The translations under genes were made by a program, and so were the position numbers. A DNA stretch of 64,000 bases from Siphonodentalium dalli. Taxonomy: Eukaryota; Mollusca; Scaphopoda; Gadilida; Siphonodentaliidae. Of the stretch, positions 55,701 to 64,000 are shown piece by piece (within the stretch, counting starts at the first letter, position 1; every line of letters begins with the position of its first letter). Location of the stretch: the NCBI GenBank assembly GCA_032622095.1, contig CP136069.1:101088278-101152277 (forward strand), given 5' to 3'. The notes beneath the pieces are model-generated. The model was not told where the DNA came from. It saw only the letters and a list, made by a program, of their open reading frames with translations, and made no database searches.

Positions 55701-56101
55701 TTGGAGTTTCGGCTTTTCAATTTATTAAAAGTTTTCCACAATGTTAATGTCGGTGTATTTGGATCATTTAGAGATGCCTGAATTCTATCTAACATGTCTT
55801 TTTTTGGACTTCCTTATTGCTGATACAATGTCGTTTCGTTTCCTTTTGTACGTGTTCCAGTTTTGTTCGTTACGAGTTAACACAACTTTATGGTATAGGC
55901 TTTTGCGCTGGTTAAACATAGTTTTTGGGGTAAGCCATTCAGGTTCACTTTTTCAGCATCGAATCATTTTATGTGGAATGAATTCATTAACTTTTTCATA
56001 TTGTTTTAGTCAAAGCTGAAGTCATGTCTTCGAAGTTTTGTGTTCTGAGTAATGGTAGCCAGTCAACAGATGAAATTGCGCTATTTAGGCCATCGTGTCG
56101 G

Positions 56102-56864
56102 TCATAATTGTAAATTGTTCGGGTATGCTTTCTTGATTGGGCGTTTGTAGGCGCTATCAATCTCTACAAATACTGGGACGTGGAAACGGATATAGTTCCC
56201 AAAAAAAAGGGTCAAGTGTGTTCCGCTCGAAGTGACATTACACTCATCATCGGTAAGTATAACATCAATTAATGTTTCTGAGTGCTCTGTAAAATTTGTA
56301 CTGTGTTTTATCATGTTTCATGCCAAACTTGGAGCATATTCCTTTGATATTTCCGCATGAAGGTGAATATTGATTTTCATTTAAATCGCCAGCGAAGACA
56401 ATGTGTTGGGGGCATGTGTCAGTTGCACAATCTAGGGTTTCCAGGATTCTATTCCAACAATCAGTCGTTGGCAGTCGATATATAATTCCAACGAGTATCT
56501 TTGTTGCTATTGTTGTGGTATAAACTTCAATCCAAATACATTCAAGGTCACCGCGTTCTATTTCAAGTCGACGTTTGTATACTAGTTCATTGCTTATGTA
56601 CGCTATTACTCCCCCGCCAAGGTCCCATCTGTCGTTACGTTCTGGTGCTTGAAAACCACCAACTATGAGTTCGTCTTGTGTTGCGTTATCGTCTAGCCAA
56701 ATCTCGGCGAATCCGCATATGTCATAATTCGACATTTCTGCCACAAGGACATCCAATTTGGGAACAATGCTATGTACATTTAAATGTAAAATCTTTATAG
56801 TTTTATTTACAATATTATCAGTGCGCAGCAGTAGGTTCCGAATCTGCCTTCCAATTGATAACAA
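56102..56864 (-). pseudogene. LINE F endonuclease domain
   Basis: A 199-codon frame carries KILHLNVHSIVPKLDVLVAE, YDICGFAEIWLDD (catalytic Glu kept, in the form AEIW), LGGGVIAYISNELV, VGIIYRLPTTDCW and HIVFAGDLNENQY (GDLN instead of GDFN). A frameshift near 56,290 leads into 56,314-56,102, with SETLIDVILTDDECNVTSSG and THLTLFFG, where the usual SDH reads GTH, so the last catalytic pair is damaged. Length and order fit the EEP nuclease of EN-RT LINEs. Confidence 0.8.
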
Positions 56865-56879
56865 TCGATGACAATAAAT

Positions 56880-57412
56880 ATCAGCAGAATCAACTCAAGT
56901 ATCAGTCTAGGGTCTGTTCGTTTTATAACAAAATGATTGAAGCCACTAATAGTTTCGATGACAGCGGGTTACATCTGAATGATTTGTGGGATCGAGTCGC
57001 ACGGTTATGAAACAGACCCACCCTGCACCTATATTAAGCGATTGGACACATCTTTGTTATAGTATACAAAGCTATTTTTTTGGTGCAGGGGTAGCTCTTA
57101 GTTCAGATTGCATATTCAGGTATTCATTAGCTGCTTGGTGCCATTTGAGGGTTTTATGTCTGCGCTGGGTGCGATAGAGAGTGGAGAGAGTGAAGAGTGC
57201 AGAAGTGTGGAACTGAAATAAAGAGGAGAGAAAGGATTGTTTCTCTGACACAGAATAAAAGTGGAGGAGAAAAAAATTAACGAGAAGTGAAAGGCGTCAT
57301 ACCATGGGCGGTAATTCACTCCAGTCCATAGCGGGTTGACTAAAGGATTCTATTGATTTTGTTTAATTGTCGGTAAACGGTCCATGTTTTATCAACTCAA
57401 AGGGGTGTGTAT
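56880..57412. other. No supported gene
   Basis: Short frames only. A GAGAG-rich purine patch is present near 57,176-57,270. Confidence 0.4.
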
Positions 57413-57422
57413 ATAGAGGATT

Positions 57423-57561
57423 TACAACGAGTCCCCAGTTTATAGCGGAATTTACAAAACGAGTCCAATAAATTAGGTCTGGACCGAGTCTTTGGCGAGG
57501 TTCAGACCTAATTTACTGAACGAGTATTGTAAATTTCGTTATAAACTGGGGATGAGTTGTA
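57423..57561. repeat. 139-bp palindrome, copy 1
   Basis: TACAACGAGTCCCCAGTTTA pairs with TAAACTGGGGATGAGTTGTA, and AATTAGGTCTGGACCGAGTC pairs with the CTCGGTCC..AGACCTAATT type inverse around 57,492. It lies inside a ~550-bp unit that is duplicated directly downstream. Confidence 0.9.
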
Positions 57562-57973
57562 GATTCTATTTATTACATGATCCAAAACCTCGACAAAATA
57601 TACTTAAATGAACAAATAGAATGCGAAACTAACATCAGCTTCTATAAGGCATGCGATGACGTTTTACTGAACTGTGCGTTGTTTGTCCGCGTAAAGAAAT
57701 AGTCCCAGATAAATAAAGACTCTTTGGCGTTTTTAATAGCGGATATTTAATTACATAACTTTTCAAACTCTTCATTCATTATAGTTTGTTGGAAAAATAT
57801 TGGAAGCCATAGTATTTTGATATATAGAGTACGGAATGTAAACATGCGACAAACCGGAAGTCAAAGATCACCTGGCACTATTTCCTGTTATTAAACGAAC
57901 GTTTAATATCACAATTTATAGAATGGGTTTATTCAATGGAATGAGAGTAGGGTCATGTAATAAATAGAGGATC

Positions 57974-58115
57974 TACAACGAGTCCCCAGTTTATAGCGGA
58001 ATTTACAAAACTGACGAGTCCAGTAAATTAGGTCTGGACCGAGCCTTTGGCGAGGTACAGACCTAATTTACTGGACGAGTTTTGTAATTTCCGCTATAAA
58101 CTGGGGACGAGTTGA
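57974..58115. repeat. ~142-bp palindrome, copy 2
   Basis: TACAACGAGTCCCCAGTTTA opposes TAAACTGGGGACGAGTT. The inner AATTAGGTCTGGACCGAGCC opposes GGTACAGACCTAATT. It folds slightly better at the centre than copy 1. Confidence 0.85.
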
Positions 58116-58469
58116 AGATTCTATTTATTACATGATCCAAAACATCAACAAAATATACTTAAATCAACAAATGGGACGCGAAACTAACATGATAGTAACA
58201 TCGGCTTCTATAAGGCATGCGATGGCGCATTCAATGGCGTATATTTAATGACATATTTATTCAAACTCTTCATTCATGATAGTTTGTTAGAAAAATATTG
58301 GAAGCCATTAGTATTTTGATACATAGCGCACAGAGTGTTAACAGACGACAAACCGGAAGTCAAAGGTCGCCTGGCACTATTTCCTGTTATTAAACGAACG
58401 TTTAATATCACAATTTATAGAATGGGTTTATTGATTGGAATAATGGTAGGATCATGCAATAAATATGAT

Positions 58470-59090
58470 TTGCCCATACCGTATGCTCTATTTCAATGCA
58501 AATGGAAACCGAGTTCATGTAGCATAATATATATTATATACTAAAATCATGTAATGTTGAATTTCGTTTGAAAGTGATAATGAAGATGAAAAATGACAAC
58601 AATTTGTGCCAAAAATAGTATATATACGTAGAATAGAGCATAATTAAAACAAGAGCAAGGTGAAGACTCTTTATCGCTGATATCGTAGAAAATTCTCAAT
58701 TCTCAATTTTTCAAATTAGCGTTTGGGGAACCAAATATGCGAATATTTTGTACTATTAATTATAAAGTGGCTCGAAAGATTTTAGAGTTTTATCCCGTGT
58801 TTAGCCTATTAGTCCGGCCGCCAGGTCACGGATGCGTGTTTTGGCGTATAAAGTTTTTTTCTCTGCGGATTTTGTAAATTCAGGTATCCGACATCAAGAT
58901 TTTATCGGCTGGCCATCTGTCAGCCTTGAGCAATTTTTTTTATAGTGCCCTAAAAAGTATACCCCCCCCCCAATTTTTTTCACAGACGTAAAACCAGTTA
59001 CTTGGAATTTATTGCAAACTCACATGACTAATCTAGTAAAATATATATATATTCATGAAGCTAAGGTATAATGACACTATTTTGGCCCAA
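58470..59090. other. No supported gene
   Basis: AT-rich. A (C)9 run followed by AATTTTTTT lies near 58,963. Nothing else is recognised. Confidence 0.4.
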
Positions 59091-61000
59091 AATTGAAACT
59101 CACCATCCAAGATGGCCACCAAAATGGCCGCCGGAAGTTGAAAATATGACATTTTTTCACAAATATCTTCTAGATCAGTTCATGATGTTTGGAACTGGTT
59201 GAGTAATATGACATTATTTTGTATTTTTTATATTAACTGATCATTGGAGCAATTATATATGCCATTATTGGAGTCCTATCCCCTTGTAATCCCTCAAAAA
59301 TTCGATTTTACAGAACGCGGTATAAAATTTCACACAAAAATCACAACTGGGATTCTAGTCACATTTCAACAAGACATGAACAGAAGGTTGCAAATAAGTG
59401 AGGCACACCATTACCTATGAATATTCCAACTCACTGGAACCAAAATTCTTACTTTGGCTCAAAATGGCTGCCAAAAAAGGCCGCCAAAATATGGAAAATG
59501 GTAAATATTGCCCTGGGGTGTCCTGCAATCGCTTACAAGTTGTGGTTGATGTACAAAATTAGCTATTATGCCTTCTATACATTGAATACTAACATGTCTG
59601 CTGCACCATGGTTAATTGTTACTGTTATCACCACTGACATCACCAAAAATATTGGACTTTTCTCTCAAAAACTTGACATAAATATCGGCAAAAATTAACT
59701 TTTCAGGTTTGGATAATTTGTTCTAGTAATATGTAACTATCTTTAGATTGAAAGGTGTTTATTGTATTGGTCTATTAGTCCAGGAGATATTGGTAGACCT
59801 CTGCACCACCCCCCCCCCCCCCCCCCCCCAGGACTTAACTTCACCCCACTAATTTTCTTCCTTAAAGTCTCCTCTAATTTTGTTCACTTGTTAACAAGAA
59901 AAAAAAGTGGCCGCAGAGACTCCAGACAAGATGGCGTCCATCATGGCGGCCATTTTTTTTTAAATGCACCAGGTCTCTTTGATCGCCATTATAGTAAAGA
60001 TGATAGCACATGCGGTCTTGTTTTCCGCTCGATTCGTTATGCTAATATACAACCCTTACAAATTAGCCAAAAATCCCAGAATTCAATATGGCGGCCAAGA
60101 TGGCCGCCGAAATGTGAAAATATGCTATTTTTCTGACATGTTACCACCTTTCGTTTGTCTCTGTGGGAAAATGTTAGAATTTTTTGCGTCATATTATACA
60201 TTTATCATATAGAGGAGTCATTGGCGAATACATGGGGACCACAATATGCATTCATTGCGGGATATATTTGTCCGATATCACGTTTTCCCAAATGCCGGTA
60301 TCATAGGTCAAAGCCGAATCTCCGTTAATAACGCGATGTTATGTTTCGAATCAATGAATGTTATTGCTATTATAACAACACCCATGCATATATATTTGCA
60401 GGAGATACTCGAGCTAGGATTCCTCTTATACCTGAGTTGAGAAATATTTACCCAAATCCAAGATGGCGGCTAAAATGGCCACCAGAAATAAAAATCGCCG
60501 AAAATCGCTGATTTTAACATCAGTGAGCATTATTGGCATGACAACTCCACACCTGCTTACTATTGTAAGTTGGGAACACTTAGGCGAAGAACTTTCCTTG
60601 TACCATATCCAAATAAAAGTCCCCCAAATCCAAAATGGCGCCCACAATGGCGGACAGATTTTGAAAAATCACCGAAATTCCCTCATATTCACATCATTGG
60701 GCATTATTGTCGAGACAACTCCATCCATGCGTACAGTTGAGTTGGAAATACTGAGGTGAAGTAATTACCTTACATCTCCTGCAAGAAATGGTTTTCCAAA
60801 TCGAAGATGGCGGCCAAAATGGCGACCGAAATTTGAAAACAAGTCTACATTACTTTACTTTCTTAGGATGGGCGTTATTGTTTCGCGATTTCTACCCACC
60901 ATTACATGTTGATATGTATGAATTATTCATTAGGGTTTGGCAATTGATACTCACAGTCAATATGGCGGCCAACTGGCGGGCAGAAATTGAAAAGAAGCCG
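59090..61000 (+). repeat. ~170-bp satellite with AAGATGGCGGCCAAAATGGC core, locus 3
   Basis: Core blocks lie at about 59,112, 59,462, 59,929, 60,086, 60,461, 60,634, 60,805 and 60,958. Neighbouring copies are 150-175 bp apart, and one gap is double that. Each is followed by ..CCGMAA(A)TTTGAAAAT, and most units contain a GGGCATTATTG or similar block. The core resembles the YY1 consensus AAGATGGCGGC. Poly-C (59,806-59,829) interrupts one unit. Same family, opposite strand, at 25,300 and 31,840. Confidence 0.85.
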
Positions 61001-62000
61001 ATATTATCACATACTAATTTCAACTTTTTGTCATAATATTGATTTGTATAAACGAAACGGTACAAAATATAAGCCATATATTAGTTCCAATGTAAGTCGT
61101 AGCCTTTTGGAAGGATGAAAACCCACAATCGCAATGTGGCATTTCAAAATCCATTCTCCACTAAGGGCTCATACTGGCCGTAACCGTATATAGGTGCGCC
61201 GAATAGTCATATTATGACTTCCAAGAATCAAAACAACAGTACCTGAGCTTATTCTGAATTGCCACATTCAGCATTATCTAGACTCGTTTCCGTCTCTTCG
61301 TCAGATTAATCTATCTCACCCACAACAACAGTTCACTACTCTTCTTTGTAGGAGTGTGCCACTAATCGGAATGTTTCAAACAATACATATGCCGGTTTCC
61401 AGCTCACGTGTTGGTTTCGAAAGCTTGGAATTCTTAGCGAGCTTCATTCGTGGTATAGCTTATGGTATAATTCAGATGCTACATATGGGGTATATGCGTC
61501 ATCTTTTGCGATACACTATACAGGTATTCGGTCGATGCGTATACTAGCTTTCAGAAGGACCTATCTATCTGCGTATTGTCAGCTTTGGTGACCTAATGGG
61601 GTTAACAACGTGTACACCTGGTGATCTTCCCAAAGAGCCACTTCTCAATATATGGTTCATCAATTCACATACTCATCTAATGCACTGACGTACCCGGACA
61701 ACTTCTGTATATGGCTTCGAATGTTGAAAGCCCGACATTTGACGGATGCATTTCTGCTAAGGCGTAGAAGACCATAATGCATAATACACCCAAACTCCTT
61801 GAACATGATCATAAGAACAAGCATGTTGGCGTCCAGCAATCGTCTCACCGAACAGATCCAAGCAGATGATAACAATACACACGGTGCTAGTTTGTGGGTA
61901 TGTGTCATGATAGTGGAAATGAAATTGGACCATGACTGCACCGCCCCTTATTTTGTTATGTTTTAGATTCAGACAGAATCTCATGTGTGGCTTTGCTTTC
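60546..62000 (+). repeat. Left arm of large inverted repeat
   Basis: Pairs, in inverse, with 62,660-64,000. Paired landmarks are TCCACACCTGCTTACTATT (60,546) with the window end, CTACATTACTTTACTTTCTT (60,847) with AAGAAAGTAAAGTAATGTAG (63,680), TAGGTGCGCCGAATAGT (61,191) with ACTATTCGGCGCACCTA (63,317), GAATGTTTCAAACAAT (61,369) with ATTGTTTGAAACATT (63,150) and CTTCTCAATATATGGTTC (61,640) with GAACCATCTATTGAGAAG (63,028). Further diverged pairing reaches about 61,980. Confidence 0.85.
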
Positions 62001-62174
62001 CTTGTATGCTAAGATTGTATGTCCCCATCCGTTTGGAAGCCGTTCTTAAACAACTGGACCAGGAGTATGCCATTGGCTACTGCTGTATAAGCCCCACCAA
62101 GACTGGGGTGTAGTCTTAAAGGCGATACCTTTGATAGTTGGTTGATATGTCATACTCACGCTGGGTGGTATGGT

Positions 62175-62333
62175 TCAAGAAAGTACAAATGCCATCAACA
62201 AAAGGGTGAAATGTTCAACGCGAAGAACATCCAGAGGAATGTTACGTTGATGAGCTCTTGCATTCAGTTCAACAAACGTTGGTACACCAAGTGATTTCTT
62301 GGTAGCATCACCAATGCGACCATTTTCCTGCAT
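62175..62333 (-). CDS. 52-codon open frame near the centre of the inverted repeat, unknown
   Basis: Frame from ATG (62,331-62,333) to TGA (62,175-62,177), reading MQENGRIGDATKKSLGVPTF...LNARAHQRNIPLDVLRVEHF. It has a mixed, protein-like amino-acid composition, unlike the AT-driven frames nearby, and lies in the least palindromic part of the inverted repeat. I do not recognise the family. It is open upstream of the ATG for only one or two codons that I can follow with confidence. It could be a piece of a transposase, a captured host exon, or chance. Confidence 0.2.
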   Translation of the reverse strand: MQENGRIGDATKKSLGVPTFVELNARAHQRNIPLDVLRVEHFTLLLMAFVLS

Positions 62334-62659
62334 GAGACATTAACTACTATATTCTAAAGTTATATATATAAAGCTGTATGATCATAAAGGTCGCGTTCAC
62401 CAACGGCCACAGCCATTGCCATCGAGACTGTAAATTGTTCTTTAAATACATAGTGAAATAAATGCACCACAGTTCCTGACATTTTCTTGAATAATACCGC
62501 CCACATACTGACACTAACCACGAGAGAGGATAACAAAACACGCATACATTCATGCTATAAAGACATTATCCTTTAGTCCATCCGACTGTTTTGAGGGAGG
62601 CTAGCATATTATTATCCAGACAAAAGTGTACGTAGTTGAATCAGAAAGGCTTCGAAACG

Positions 62660-64000
62660 GATGTGGAAATACAATCTTACCACACCAAATAAAACCGACA
62701 CGCACGACATTCGATATCTTAAATATGCACCAGGTGTAGGGGTGGTGTATACAGTGGCCCATTTCATTCCCACTATCATGGCGCATGTCCACAAACTAGC
62801 ACCGCGAGCATTGTTCTTCTCTGCTGGGAGATATTCGACGAGACAACTGCGGGGCGTCACACAGTTTGCTTCGGATAATGGTCAAGAAGTGTGGGTAGTC
62901 TGTACACTAGGGTCTTCTCCTTAGCAGATAGACATCTGTCCAAGGGAATGAGACAGCTAGCAACATTCGAAACAATGTCGAAGTTGTCCACATAATTATG
63001 CCAATGCGTTAGCTGAGTTTGTGAGTTGACGAACCATCTATTGAGAAGTGACTAGCTAACTGGTTCGCCAGGTGTACATGTCGTTATCCCATGGGGTATG
63101 AGACACATATATAGAGATGACCTTCTGTAAGCTAGACACCGGAAAATGAATTGTTTGAAACATTATGATTAGAGGGACCCTACTCCCAGGAAGTGGTGAA
63201 TACTTTGTCGGTGTGAGCGACCTAGATTTTTCAGACAAAGAAATGGAAGCTGGTCCAGATAATTATGGACGTGACGTGGCATATCAGAATCTGTTATCAT
63301 GTAATTGTTCTGATATAACTATTCGGCGCACCTACGCTTACGGCCATTATCGGCGCTAAGTGGAGACTGGATTTCGAAATGCCACATCGCGATATTAATT
63401 GTGGTGTTTCATCTTTCCAGAAGGATACGAGCTATGTTATTCGTTTTGATACCTTTAAGTTGAACTAGTAGATGGTTTATGTACAGTTTCGTCCATACAT
63501 ACCGATATTATGACAAAATTAATATGTGAAAATATCGATTTCTTTTCAATTTCTAGCCGCCAATATAGCAGCGATCTTGGCTGTGAGTATCAATTGCCAA
63601 ACCCTAATGAATACTTCATGTCACTATTCCATATCAACATGTAATGGTGGATAGAAATCGCGAAACAATAACGCCCATCCTAAGAAAGTAAAGTAATGTA
63701 GACTTGTTTTCAAATTTCGGTCGCCATTTTGGCCGTCATCTTCGATTTGTAAAACAATTTCTTGCATGAGATGTAATGTAATTACTTCACCTCAGTATTT
63801 ACAACTCAATTGTAAGCATGGGTGGAGTTGTCTCGACAATAATGCCCAATGATGTGAATATGAGGGAATTTCGGTGATTTTTCAAAATCTGTCCGCCATT
63901 GTGGGCGCCATTTTGGATTTGGGGGACTTTTATTTGGATATGGTACAAAGAAAGTTATTCGCCTAAGTGTTCCCAACTCAAAATAGTAAGCAGGTGTGGA
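62660..64000 (-). repeat. Right arm of large inverted repeat (continues past the window)
   Basis: Inverse copy of 60,546-62,000, including the satellite units (CGCCATTTTGGCCGTCATCT near 63,722, CCGCCATTGTGGGCGCCATT near 63,894). Arms differ by substitutions and by an indel of about 140 bp between 61,400 and 61,640 relative to the other side. Homology is still strong at the last base, so the full arm is longer than seen here. Confidence 0.85.

Larger units (their letters stand above)
53998..56880 (-). mobile_element. LINE element F (minus strand, heavily decayed)
   Basis: EN-RT non-LTR retrotransposon different from A/B and C. From right to left: endonuclease 56,864-56,102, RT 55,630-54,644 and the C-terminal part 54,640-54,170, with a tail of ATTTATTTATTT units after CCAATAAATAAGT at about 53,998-54,020. 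Many frameshifts. The 3' end lies exactly at the junction with composite copy 3. Composite copy 2 carries the same tail sequence at 45,110-45,145 without the LINE body. Confidence 0.8.
57413..58465 (+). repeat. Two tandem copies of a ~550-bp palindrome-bearing unit
   Basis: Unit 1 starts at 57,413 and unit 2 at 57,964, a period of 551 bp for the palindromes (57,423 and 57,974). Shared right halves include TACATGATCCAAAACMTCRA, AATATACTTAAATSAACAAA, TAAGGCATGCGATG and CAAACCGGAAGTCAAAGRTC, followed by CGTTTAATATCACAATTTAT. Unit 2 is about 50 bp shorter in its middle. No coding frame. Confidence 0.9.

Overview
The window looks like nuclear DNA of an animal, most likely a marine invertebrate. 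The evidence is long AT-rich intergenic sequence, non-LTR retrotransposons of the EN-RT type whose 3' ends finish in short tandem repeats rather than poly(A), tyrosine-recombinase (DIRS-like) retrotransposons, many fold-back MITEs, and tandem-core elements that resemble the pearl/HINE elements known from bivalve molluscs. A mollusc or another lophotrochozoan is my best guess, but the sequence alone does not settle the phylum. I found no host gene, tRNA, rRNA or CRISPR array that I can support. Almost everything recognisable is mobile or repetitive DNA, and every long coding frame belongs to a transposable element that is now broken.

Region by region. 1-3,500 is AT-rich DNA carrying about fifteen scattered copies of a GACGAGTGATTAC-like motif. 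3,880-8,090 is a GC-rich island with a decayed DIRS-like reverse transcriptase, two copies of a 367-bp cassette exactly 2,000 bp apart, and a 16-bp minisatellite. 10,500-18,600 holds an inverted-repeat element, a LINE 3' fragment, a nearly full-length LINE (element A, 12,533-16,072), a LINE RT scrap and a 413-bp palindromic fold-back element. 18,850-22,475 is a DIRS-like retrotransposon on the minus strand with RT, RNase H and tyrosine recombinase remnants. 22,850-34,310 is a mosaic of satellites, MITEs and palindromes. 35,594-43,585 is one LINE (element C) split by a second LINE (element B) inserted in the opposite orientation. 43,600-45,190 and 52,085-54,060 are two copies of a composite tandem-core element; a third partial copy lies at 34,535-35,130. 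53,998-56,880 is a decayed LINE on the minus strand (element F). 57,400-58,470 is a duplicated palindrome block. 59,090 to the right edge is a satellite with YY1-like motifs that forms the left arm of a roughly 3.5-kb inverted repeat running off the window.

How it works together: no pathway or operon is present. The window records successive insertions, with LINE B in LINE C, an unknown piece inside the DIRS-like RT, and MITEs with clean target duplications. The most informative observations are the all-CpG pattern of differences between the 2-kb-spaced cassettes, three palindromic elements with exact 6-bp target duplications, the LINE-in-LINE nest, and the large inverted repeat with an unexplained small open frame near its centre.
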